DNA from: an uncultured Polaribacter sp.
GTDB taxonomy: Bacteria; Bacteroidota; Bacteroidia; Flavobacteriales; Flavobacteriaceae
Reading direction: 5' to 3'
DNA length: 64,000 bases
Assembly: GCF_947503875.1 (NCBI RefSeq)
Contig: NZ_CANNFH010000002.1
Coordinates: 62,001-126,000, forward strand
The translations under genes and the position numbers were made by a program. This document shows, one piece after another, positions 56,688 through 64,000 of this stretch (the first letter of the stretch is position 1; each line of letters begins with the position of its first letter). The notes below the pieces were generated by a model. That model did no database searches. It had not been told where the DNA came from and saw only the letters and a program-made list of their open reading frames with translations.

Positions 56688-58382
56688 ATGAAAAAAATAA
56701 ATTCTTTAGTATTAAATGTTTTCGTTATAACAATCCTAATTTTTTCTTTTGCATCTTGTTCTAGTGAAGAAGTCACTAGAGACGCAATAGATTTAGAAGA
56801 ACTCTTGGAAGAGGAGGAAGAGGAGTTAGAAATGAATGGAGATTTTGTTATAGGTAATTTTCCTAATGCAGCTGCAGATAAAATAGTAAGCATTAATACA
56901 GGTTCAGGTGAAGGAATGTTTTACAACTTTTGGTCTACAAGACCTATGATAAATCAAAGTAGGTTTAATGCAGCCGGTTTTAGAAACGCTATTCAACCTT
57001 TAAAAAGCTATGTGAAAAGTTATAATTTGGTAAGAACCATGGGAGGTAGAAATGATAATTTAAATGATTTCTATAAAGGTGCAGATGAAGATGGCAATAT
57101 TATAACAGATTTTTCTGAGTTAATTTCCACAATGAGAAATTTTAGAAGCACAGGCTTTAAACCAAGAATTGTTTTAAGTAAAGTGCCTTGGGCAATGGTA
57201 GAAGAAAGAGTTGAAAATGACTTTGGAAATACCAATCCGCCAAAAGACTACGATCTTTGGAGAAAATATGTAAACGCTTTTTTATCTACTTTGGTTAATG
57301 AATTTGGAATGAACGAAGTTAAAACATGGCGTTTTAGAATTAGTACAGAACCAAATTACACACCTAATCATTGGAATGGAACTCCAGCAGAATATTTTAA
57401 ACATTATGACATTACTGTAGATGAAGTTTTAAAAGTTATTCCAGATGCAATTGTTGGCCCAGGAAATTTATTAACAGAGCAAGTAGGTACTTTTACTACA
57501 GAAATTATAGATCATTGTGCAAATGGGACAAACTACGTTACAGGAGAAAAAGGTACTCAAATGGATTTCTTTGCACTTTCTTATTATGAGAAATTAGATA
57601 AAAATGAATTAATTTTTGAAGAAATAGTAAAACCATATAGAACTAAATTAAATAGTTACCCTCAGTTTAGTAATATTCCTTTTGATATTCACGAATTTGG
57701 TATTTTAAGAGGAGATAATGGAAAAAGAGGATTAAGTTTAAATGATGGTACAGAATTAGGTGCTAGTTGGTATGCGGCAATAGCAGATTTGGCTTTTGAA
57801 TATAATATTGCTGAAATCTACGATTGGGGACAAGAACTAGAAAGTAGTGCTTTACCTATTGGAAGAAGAAATGTTACAGAAATGTTTTTAAAATTAGAAG
57901 GCGGTATGAGAATGTTTGCCTCAGAAAATTTATCTGGTTTTTCAGGGATTATTCCTGTGTTAAAAGATGGTAAAGTGTATTTACTGATATACAACCATAA
58001 CACCAGCAGAAATAGCACAAATTCAAAAACTATTTATCCAAAATTAGAAGGGAATTTAGTTGCTAATACAACCAAGTGGAGAGTAAATGAATGGACTATA
58101 GACAAAGAAAATAGTATTTTAATGCACGAGTTGTATAAAGATTTAAGAAACGCAGGAGTAGGAGAGAAGACAAATGGAAGAATATACGGTAATAGACCTT
58201 CAGATCGTTTTGAAGATAATTGGAGAAATGTATTAAATAGCAATTTATCTAAATACGAAAGACTTTCAGAATTGTCGCAAACAGTTAAAGATTCATTGGT
58301 AGGTACAAATGTAGATAATTTGATGTTAAAAGTAGATTTAGCGCCACATGCAGTGAAGTTAATTGAACTGATACCAGAATAA
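56688..58382 (+). CDS. GH39 beta-xylosidase-like lipoprotein
   Basis: The 564-residue protein has a lipoprotein signal (FSFASCSSEE) and an acidic linker (LEELLEEEEEELE). The catalytic barrel has the GH39 acid/base stretch RISTEPNYTPNHWNG (Glu near 220) and the nucleophile stretch FDIHEFGIL (Glu near 336), with a C-terminal beta domain. GH39 enzymes include beta-D-xylosidases; in Formosa agariphila a GH39 xylosidase belongs to ulvan breakdown. The 142 bp upstream have no CAGGATA repeat, so this gene may be read through from the previous unit or controlled separately. Confidence 0.83.
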   Translation: MKKINSLVLNVFVITILIFSFASCSSEEVTRDAIDLEELLEEEEEELEMNGDFVIGNFPNAAADKIVSINTGSGEGMFYNFWSTRPMINQSRFNAAGFRNAIQPLKSYVKSYNLVRTMGGRNDNLNDFYKGADEDGNIITDFSELISTMRNFRSTGFKPRIVLSKVPWAMVEERVENDFGNTNPPKDYDLWRKYVNAFLSTLVNEFGMNEVKTWRFRISTEPNYTPNHWNGTPAEYFKHYDITVDEVLKVIPDAIVGPGNLLTEQVGTFTTEIIDHCANGTNYVTGEKGTQMDFFALSYYEKLDKNELIFEEIVKPYRTKLNSYPQFSNIPFDIHEFGILRGDNGKRGLSLNDGTELGASWYAAIADLAFEYNIAEIYDWGQELESSALPIGRRNVTEMFLKLEGGMRMFASENLSGFSGIIPVLKDGKVYLLIYNHNTSRNSTNSKTIYPKLEGNLVANTTKWRVNEWTIDKENSILMHELYKDLRNAGVGEKTNGRIYGNRPSDRFEDNWRNVLNSNLSKYERLSELSQTVKDSLVGTNVDNLMLKVDLAPHAVKLIELIPE

Positions 58383-58403
58383 TAATCTTATTGCATTACA
58401 TAC

Positions 58404-58442
58404 AAAAAACACCAATTTAATTTTTTTAAATTGGTGTTTTTT
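58404..58442. terminator. Bidirectional terminator between GH39 and the minus-strand lyase
   Basis: A 17-bp stem (58404-58420 with 58426-58442), containing AAAACACCAATTTAA, has a T-run loop and T-rich or A-rich flanks on both sides. Confidence 0.88.
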
Positions 58443-58630
58443 CTTTCAAAACTATTTGGTTTTTTAGTAATGCTAGTGTTGTTTAAATAGTGAAACATGT
58501 TTCATATAACTTGTGGTATCACTGGTAAAAACAGAATCTGAGAATCTCTTCAGCAACTATATTTGATCACATTACCTCATGATGCCTTGTTTTGTATTCA
58601 AGTAAAAGAATATCTTAATAAGATGCTTTT

Positions 58631-61105
58631 TTAATTGTAAGTTTTAAAATAGGCTTTTGAAGCGTTGGTAGTAATTGCTGTGTTTTTAAAGATTAATTTA
58701 TCCCCTTCACCAATGTAAATACTTTTTAAAGTTTTGTTTTTGTTTAGAGTAATCACAGCATAAGAACCTTTAAAATAAATGTCTTTACTTTTAAAAACTT
58801 CGTTTTTAGATTGTGTAATTATATATTGAGTTAAATACTCACTAGAAGTTTTACTTTCAATAACTAGTCCTTTGTAAACCCCATCTTGCTCTATTTTTTT
58901 TACAGATTGTATGCTTGGTTTTTCTGTTTCATTAAAAGGCTCATAAACTACTACAAAAGGGTTTTGCCAAGCTTCTCCCTCTTTTCTAACTACTAAAGTT
59001 GGTGTTGGTAAATCGTTATAAGGTTCTGGAGCTTGAAAAGTGTGTGGTGCTTTTACTTTGGTATAGGTTCTATTTTCAAACCCAGGAATGTGCAATTGCA
59101 TAAACAAATCATTGCCTTTTAATTTTTTTACACTAAAAGTAGCTTTTACAGTATTTGCATATTCTTGTGAAGTTTTTACATCTTTAAAAAAGTGCCATCC
59201 AGGATTTCTATATGATCTTCTCGTCCATTTTAAACGAGCACTTTCCATAAATCTGTTAGGCGTCTTTTTTAATTTTAAATCCTTGCTTTCAAACACCAAT
59301 TTATCTCCAATATTATGGTATAAATAATCGTGATATTCATTTGGTAACTTAGATTTAGAACGAAATACATCTACATAATAACCAGTGGTTGGCGATGTTC
59401 TAATTAAGCCTAAAGTTCTTTCTTGAGTAGCTTCTGCTTTATTTCCTCCTGTATCCTCAAAACTAGTTTGGCTAAAAGAAAAGTTTGGCGTAACTCCCTC
59501 TTCTCCAACTTTAGGTTCTACAGAGATTAATTGAACTGTGTTCATTCCTAAATTTACCCAACCTCCTTCACCTTGTGAAGCACCGTTTACGATAACTGTA
59601 TTATGGGCCGCAAAAATTCTAGAGTAATTTTCGTGAATGTCTTTGGCATATTTTCCATTCCCATTATCTACGCCTAAAACTTGCCCTTCTCCATATAATT
59701 CAATATTCATGCCTTCTGCATGACCATGTACCATAGCTGCTCCACCAACAAAACCCATTAATCCATCTTTTGGGTCTTTTGTACTACTAATATTTCTTTG
59801 CATTACAATTCCTGCGTGGTATACTCTATCTGTTCTTGGTAGTTTTATAGCAACTGGTTTTTCATCTACAGTATTGTGCCAAAATAATGCTTCTATAGTA
59901 TTTCTTTGGTACTTGTCTTTTAACAAAGCGTTTTTTAAAAGCGCTCCAATTTCTTGGGTAACTTCATTTAAGTTATACATTTTTGCCAAAGTGTACGCAT
60001 TATCGAAAGCTTTATAAGGTGCTTTTCCTTTTCTTTTTCCATCTCCCCACCTTACAATTTCGTTGTTCGGATACACAAAATAATCTAATCTAGGTAAAGC
60101 AAATAAAATGTTTTGGTATTGCTCAGCTAAATTTAAATCAGGATTATACCTGCTTATCACCAACATTAATTTGGTTAAAATTGATGTTGAGTGATTTAAA
60201 TACCCTGATGTTTCTGGCCAGATATTTCCTTTATTTTTAAAGTTTTCTGCAAAAACAGGCAAAGCATCTTGATTTTTTGTACTTGTTGTTAAAAAATAAG
60301 AAAGTAATTTTTCTCGTTCCTTTTTATCATCCATAGCCAAAGCATTATACACCAAACTTGGTGCTTCTAAAACAGGATGATTAGATGCTGTTTGTCCGTA
60401 ATTTATGGTAATATCTGCGTAAGTTCTGCATACATTTTGTAGCTCATTAATAGGAAAAGCTACTTTTTTATTCTGAATGATGTCCAATACATTGCCTCCT
60501 TTTTTAAGATAACTAGCTACAAAATCATAAACTAAAGGAACTTTATAACCAATTACACGTACTTCTCTAAAACCATCATAAGGAAACAACCAACCACCTC
60601 TACCATGCCAATCAGACAGTTTAGCTTTTTGTACAGACTTTGTAAATGAATACAAAATACTACTTGCCATATATGCGTATTTTTCGTCTTGGGTTATAAA
60701 ATACATGGCACCACAATCTATACCTATTTGCAAATAGTTAATAAGTGCTTCTGCTGGAGCCCATTCTTTTTCGGTAGCATTGTCTAAGTTTCTATGTTTA
60801 CCGTTTAATATATGATCTGTCTTAAAAAATGGTGGAAATTCATTTTCTTTTCCTTCAGCCCAATTAAAGGGTAGGTTTTTTAAGTATGTTTTTGGGTTTT
60901 TATAAAACTTATTGACCTCTAAATCTGTTTTTGTTTTCAGATTTGTATAAATTTTACTCGCCCAAGTTTCTGTTTCTATTTTTTTTAGAATTGTTGTTCT
61001 TTCAGCGTTTTTTACTAAAATAAAGGGGCGTTCTAATTCTTGACCAAGAATATTTCCACAGAAAGCAATTATAAATACCAAAAATAGTTTTGCGTCAATT
61101 TTCAT
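58631..61105 (-). CDS. Heparinase II/III-like polysaccharide lyase, probable ulvan lyase
   Basis: The 824-residue enzyme has a signal peptide (MKIDAKLFLVFIIAFCGNILGQ), a helical toroid (about 25-400) and a beta sandwich with MVHGHAEGMNIELYGEG and FAAHNTVIVNGASQGEGG, matching the stretches in the 2914-6750 lyase. TLGLIRTSPTTGYYVDVFRS and YNDLPTPTLVVRKEGEAWQNPFVVVYEP are also shared. It lacks the N-terminal extra domain and the sorting domain, so it should stay in the periplasm. It is the last gene of a minus-strand unit behind two sulfatases. Confidence 0.76.
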   Translation of the reverse strand: MKIDAKLFLVFIIAFCGNILGQELERPFILVKNAERTTILKKIETETWASKIYTNLKTKTDLEVNKFYKNPKTYLKNLPFNWAEGKENEFPPFFKTDHILNGKHRNLDNATEKEWAPAEALINYLQIGIDCGAMYFITQDEKYAYMASSILYSFTKSVQKAKLSDWHGRGGWLFPYDGFREVRVIGYKVPLVYDFVASYLKKGGNVLDIIQNKKVAFPINELQNVCRTYADITINYGQTASNHPVLEAPSLVYNALAMDDKKEREKLLSYFLTTSTKNQDALPVFAENFKNKGNIWPETSGYLNHSTSILTKLMLVISRYNPDLNLAEQYQNILFALPRLDYFVYPNNEIVRWGDGKRKGKAPYKAFDNAYTLAKMYNLNEVTQEIGALLKNALLKDKYQRNTIEALFWHNTVDEKPVAIKLPRTDRVYHAGIVMQRNISSTKDPKDGLMGFVGGAAMVHGHAEGMNIELYGEGQVLGVDNGNGKYAKDIHENYSRIFAAHNTVIVNGASQGEGGWVNLGMNTVQLISVEPKVGEEGVTPNFSFSQTSFEDTGGNKAEATQERTLGLIRTSPTTGYYVDVFRSKSKLPNEYHDYLYHNIGDKLVFESKDLKLKKTPNRFMESARLKWTRRSYRNPGWHFFKDVKTSQEYANTVKATFSVKKLKGNDLFMQLHIPGFENRTYTKVKAPHTFQAPEPYNDLPTPTLVVRKEGEAWQNPFVVVYEPFNETEKPSIQSVKKIEQDGVYKGLVIESKTSSEYLTQYIITQSKNEVFKSKDIYFKGSYAVITLNKNKTLKSIYIGEGDKLIFKNTAITTNASKAYFKTYN

Positions 61106-61111
61106 ACTTTA

Positions 61112-62524
61112 TTATTTTAAAAAATCTTTACCCCATTTTTCTCTCAGTTCAATGGCCAATTCTTTTACTTTTTCTTGATAGGCTGGTTTTTCAGCTAAAT
61201 TGTCTAACTCTAAAGGATCTTTTTTATGATCAAATAACATTCTAGCATAAGCAACACCATCATCATTAGTCCATTCTGTGTAAAATATATCTCCTTTAAT
61301 TAAAGTTACTGCATCTTTAAATTTAGAAACAGCCCAATCCTTATCACTTTTACCACCATTAATTATGGGTACAAAACTTTTACCATCAACAGTTTTAGGA
61401 ACTTCTAAACCTACCAATTCTGCTAAACTTGGGTAAATATCTATATATTCTGTAATGGCATTTGTTTTTGTTCCCTTGGTTTTCCCTGGAACTTTAATAA
61501 GTAATGGCGTTCTTAAAGCGGTTTCAAAAGTAACATGTTTGCTCCATAATTTATGGTCTCCTAAATTCCAACCATGATCTCCCCATAAAATTACAATGGT
61601 ATCCTCTTCTAATTCCAATCGTTTTAATTCGTCTAAAACCAAGCCAATTTGAGCATCAATATAACTAACACAAGCATAATAGCCATGAATTAGTTGTTTC
61701 GCCATATCTTCTGACAAATCTCCTTTTTTAGGAATTGTTGCATATTTTCGTAGTTCTCCAAAATTGTGAAATGCTTCTTTTGGTGTTGTTTTTGGCTGTT
61801 GATAACTTACAGGAAGTTGAATGTTTTTTCTATCATACAAATCCCAATATTTTTTTGGAGCATTAAAGGGTAGATGTGGTTTTACAACGCCCATTGTTAA
61901 AAAGAAAGATTGCTTAGATTGCTTTAACTTTTGCAAATCTTTGATCACTTTTAAAGCTAATTTTCCATCTAAATAAGTAGAATCTGGAGTTTCAGCATTT
62001 TCTGTTGGCATTCCTCTGCCTTGTTTTTTGCGCAATTCAAAAGCTTCTTCTGTAGCATACCTCCAACGTCTTGCAGGTTGCCAAATTTCATTCCAAGCGT
62101 TTTTGTCATCTTTATTATAGTGATATATTTTACCATTAGAAATCGTTTGATACCCATTTTGTTTTAGTAAAGCTGGTAGTGAAGTTCCATTAGGAAAATC
62201 TTCATCCTTTTTCGTATTAAAATCGATAAATCTGTTTCTTGTGGGTCTTGCTCCTGTAAGTACACTTGCTCTAGATGCACCACAAACGGGAATGTTGCAA
62301 TACGCTTTATTAAACACCAAGCTTTGTGAAGCCAGTTTATCTAAATTGGGCGATTTAATGTGTTTTGCTCCGTAAAAATTGAGTTCTGGGCGTAAATCAT
62401 CAACAGCTATAAATAAGATGTTTTTTGGTTTGTTATTTACTGTATTTATTGTTTCTTTTTTTTGAACTTTACAAGCCGTAAAAAGAATTAAAAAACTAAT
62501 TAAATATGGATAAATTTTACTCAT
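61112..62524 (-). CDS. Formylglycine sulfatase (S1 family, CGASR type), lipoprotein
   Basis: The protein has 470 residues. Its ATG overlaps the previous stop by 8 bp. The signal ends at LFTACKVQ. Motifs: [30 protein letters not shown] (Cys near 81, with Ala instead of Pro in CxPxR), [20 protein letters not shown], and [22 protein letters not shown]. The CxAxR form is usual in iduronate-2-sulfatase-like subfamilies and is compatible with formylglycine formation. Confidence 0.87.
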   Translation of the reverse strand: MSKIYPYLISFLILFTACKVQKKETINTVNNKPKNILFIAVDDLRPELNFYGAKHIKSPNLDKLASQSLVFNKAYCNIPVCGASRASVLTGARPTRNRFIDFNTKKDEDFPNGTSLPALLKQNGYQTISNGKIYHYNKDDKNAWNEIWQPARRWRYATEEAFELRKKQGRGMPTENAETPDSTYLDGKLALKVIKDLQKLKQSKQSFFLTMGVVKPHLPFNAPKKYWDLYDRKNIQLPVSYQQPKTTPKEAFHNFGELRKYATIPKKGDLSEDMAKQLIHGYYACVSYIDAQIGLVLDELKRLELEEDTIVILWGDHGWNLGDHKLWSKHVTFETALRTPLLIKVPGKTKGTKTNAITEYIDIYPSLAELVGLEVPKTVDGKSFVPIINGGKSDKDWAVSKFKDAVTLIKGDIFYTEWTNDDGVAYARMLFDHKKDPLELDNLAEKPAYQEKVKELAIELREKWGKDFLK

Positions 62525-64000
62525 TTAAATATTTTTTAACTGCATTTAATTTGGGATAAGGCACTTTTTCTCCATTTTTTACCCAAGTTCCTGTTGGAGC
62601 GTTGTTTGTTTTTAACCAGGCTAACATATCAGCGTTCATTTTTAGAGCAATTTCCATTTCTGCTGAAGTGGGATTTTCTAAAATATTTCTTTTTTCAGAA
62701 ATATCTTTGGTTATGTTATACATTTCAAATTCGTTTGTTTCATAAAAATAAAACAGTTTGTAATATTCGTCTTCAATTCTTTTCTGAATTAATGTTGATG
62801 GTGAAAAACGTTCATCCATATATCCTGGCAAATGCCAAAACAAATTTTCTCTTGAAATTCTTTCTGCTTCACCCGTTAAAATTTTGGCAAAAGATGCACC
62901 ATCATATTTAGGTGTGTTTCCATCTTTCTTTTTTAGTGAAGTAATATCTACACTTGTTAATGCTGCTAAGGTTGGTAAAAAATCAATACAATGTACTGCT
63001 TGATTGCTTACTGAATTTTCTTTTATTACATTTGGATATCTGAAAATTAAGGGCACTCTAATTCCCCCTTCAGTTAAGTTTCCTTTTTTACCTTTTAATG
63101 GTGTATTGTTAAATAGACCTCCATTATCAGAATAAAAAATAAAAATGGTATTATTCGTAATATCATCTTCATTATTACCATCTCTATTTGGATCTTTTAA
63201 AGCATCATTTATTTTTCCAACATTTTGATCTAACAATTCAATCATAGACGCATATTCTGCAATTCTTGGTTTTAAGCCTCTTTTCAAATACTTTTGGGTT
63301 AAATCTTTTCTACCTGTAACATCAGAATGTACAGCGTGAAACGGCACATACAAAAAGAAGGGATTTTCAGAATTCGCGTTTTCTTTGATATAATCTACAG
63401 AAAAATCTCCAATAGCGTCTGTAAGGTGTTTTGGAGTTCCTTTTAAAAGCGATACATCTCCTTGACTGTTATAAGGTTTTAGAATGGTGTTGATGTATGC
63501 ATCATCATAAGGATTTGCATATTTATCTACAAATTCCGAATTAAAAGTCCATCCTTTTTTATCAGAATTCATCGCTAAATAAAAAGATTTTGTTCTTTTT
63601 CCGTTAATTGGTGCTGCTATAATATGATGAATATCTGCTGGTAAATCAATGCCATAATCGCCTTTTAAAGGATGAGGTGTTCCGTGACTTTTACCTACTA
63701 AAGCCGTTTTGTAACCTTTTGTTTTTAGTACATCAAACATATTAATTCCATCTTCTGCAATTACCTTTTTTTGCTTAAAGGGTTCAATAAGTATGTTTGG
63801 AAAACCTTTGGTTCTTTTGTCTTGTCTTTTTAAAGAGCCAACATTATACACCTGGTTTTCTGTACCTGTGGCATATTGCCCACTAATTAACGCAGCTCTC
63901 GATGGTGCACAATTTTGATTGGTATATGCATTTGTAAAAGACATTCCTTGAGATGCCAGTTTGTCTATAACAGGAGTTTCATAAATTTTAGAACCGTTGT
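62517..64000 (-). CDS. Formylglycine sulfatase (S1 family), N-terminal end outside the window
   Basis: The frame is open to the right edge; reading past the internal ATG at 63944 gives [21 protein letters not shown], ordinary sulfatase sequence, so 63944 is not the start. It has [11 protein letters not shown] (Cys codon at 63909-63911), [40 protein letters not shown] and [15 protein letters not shown]. About 490 residues are visible; the signal peptide and first metal-binding Asp pair are missing. It is translationally coupled to the next sulfatase by an 8-bp overlap. Confidence 0.86.
   Translation of the reverse strand, partial: NGSKIYETPVIDKLASQGMSFTNAYTNQNCAPSRAALISGQYATGTENQVYNVGSLKRQDKRTKGFPNILIEPFKQKKVIAEDGINMFDVLKTKGYKTALVGKSHGTPHPLKGDYGIDLPADIHHIIAAPINGKRTKSFYLAMNSDKKGWTFNSEFVDKYANPYDDAYINTILKPYNSQGDVSLLKGTPKHLTDAIGDFSVDYIKENANSENPFFLYVPFHAVHSDVTGRKDLTQKYLKRGLKPRIAEYASMIELLDQNVGKINDALKDPNRDGNNEDDITNNTIFIFYSDNGGLFNNTPLKGKKGNLTEGGIRVPLIFRYPNVIKENSVSNQAVHCIDFLPTLAALTSVDITSLKKKDGNTPKYDGASFAKILTGEAERISRENLFWHLPGYMDERFSPSTLIQKRIEDEYYKLFYFYETNEFEMYNITKDISEKRNILENPTSAEMEIALKMNADMLAWLKTNNAPTGTWVKNGEKVPYPKLNAVKKYLNE

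Noticed and set aside
58491..58504. 14-bp palindrome TGAAACATGTTTCA between convergent genes
   Set aside because: It resembles a ParB-type site only loosely, occurs once, and lies at 3' ends of both genes where an operator would have no promoter to act on.
1..64000. CRISPR arrays, tRNA or rRNA genes, transposases, phage genes
   Set aside because: I saw no regularly spaced repeats, no tRNA-like cloverleaf and no mobile-element proteins in any frame.

Overview
The window is AT-rich DNA from a marine Bacteroidota, most likely a Flavobacteriaceae member of the Formosa/Polaribacter/Nonlabens kind. The evidence is the dense set of lipoproteins and SusC/D-era carbohydrate enzymes, Por (type IX) secretion sorting domains at several C-termini, and TAnnTTTG-type -7 promoter elements. 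Nearly every gene serves the breakdown of one sulfated, rhamnose-rich, uronic-acid polysaccharide. Three PL28-type lyases, two beta-propeller lyases, two heparinase-like lyases, five sulfatases, seven predicted alpha-L-rhamnosidases (five GH78, one divergent GH78-like, one GH106), a GH39 and a GH3 xylosidase-type enzyme and the end of a GH105 point to ulvan from green algae. This is inference from families; no substrate was tested.

Layout. 1-7.4 kb (+): tail of a GH105, a GH3, a large secreted heparinase-like lyase and a two-Fn3 lipoprotein. 7.9-10.3 kb (-): two tandem PL28 lipoproteins. 10.5-24.0 kb (+): GH106, two secreted BNR-propeller lyases with a shared C-terminal module, a PL28 enzyme split by one in-frame TAA from its second module and secretion domain, and a twin-arginine toroid protein. 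24.1-26.8 kb (-): a 3-keto-glycoside type pair (DUF1080 and Gfo/Idh oxidoreductase). 27.5-48.8 kb (+): a 21-kb operon of four GH78, one GH78-like enzyme, two sulfatases, an exported enolase-superfamily protein, an arabinose/fucose-type isomerase and RhaT. 48.9-49.8 kb (-): a divergent PL28-like lipoprotein. 50.3-58.4 kb (+): GH78, a secreted binding-like protein, sulfatase, DUF1080 and GH39. 58.6-64.0 kb (-): sulfatase (cut by the window edge), sulfatase, heparinase-like lyase.

How it fits together. Outer-surface lyases cut the polymer. Periplasmic sulfatases, GH105, GH39, GH3 and the rhamnosidases then take oligosaccharides to monomers, and RhaT plus the isomerase handle rhamnose entry and first conversion. 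No SusC/SusD pair, regulator or sulfatase-maturing enzyme lies in the window.

The most striking signal is regulatory. Thirteen intergenic sites carry two 7-mers of the form CAGxxxx and CAGGATA exactly 10 bp apart. In twelve of them a TAnnTTTx -7 element starts exactly 20 nt after the last repeat, which puts the repeat where the -33 element normally sits. The sites lie mostly 45-86 bp before a start codon and also settle several ambiguous start codons. This looks like the promoter signature of one regulon controlled by a single activator encoded elsewhere.
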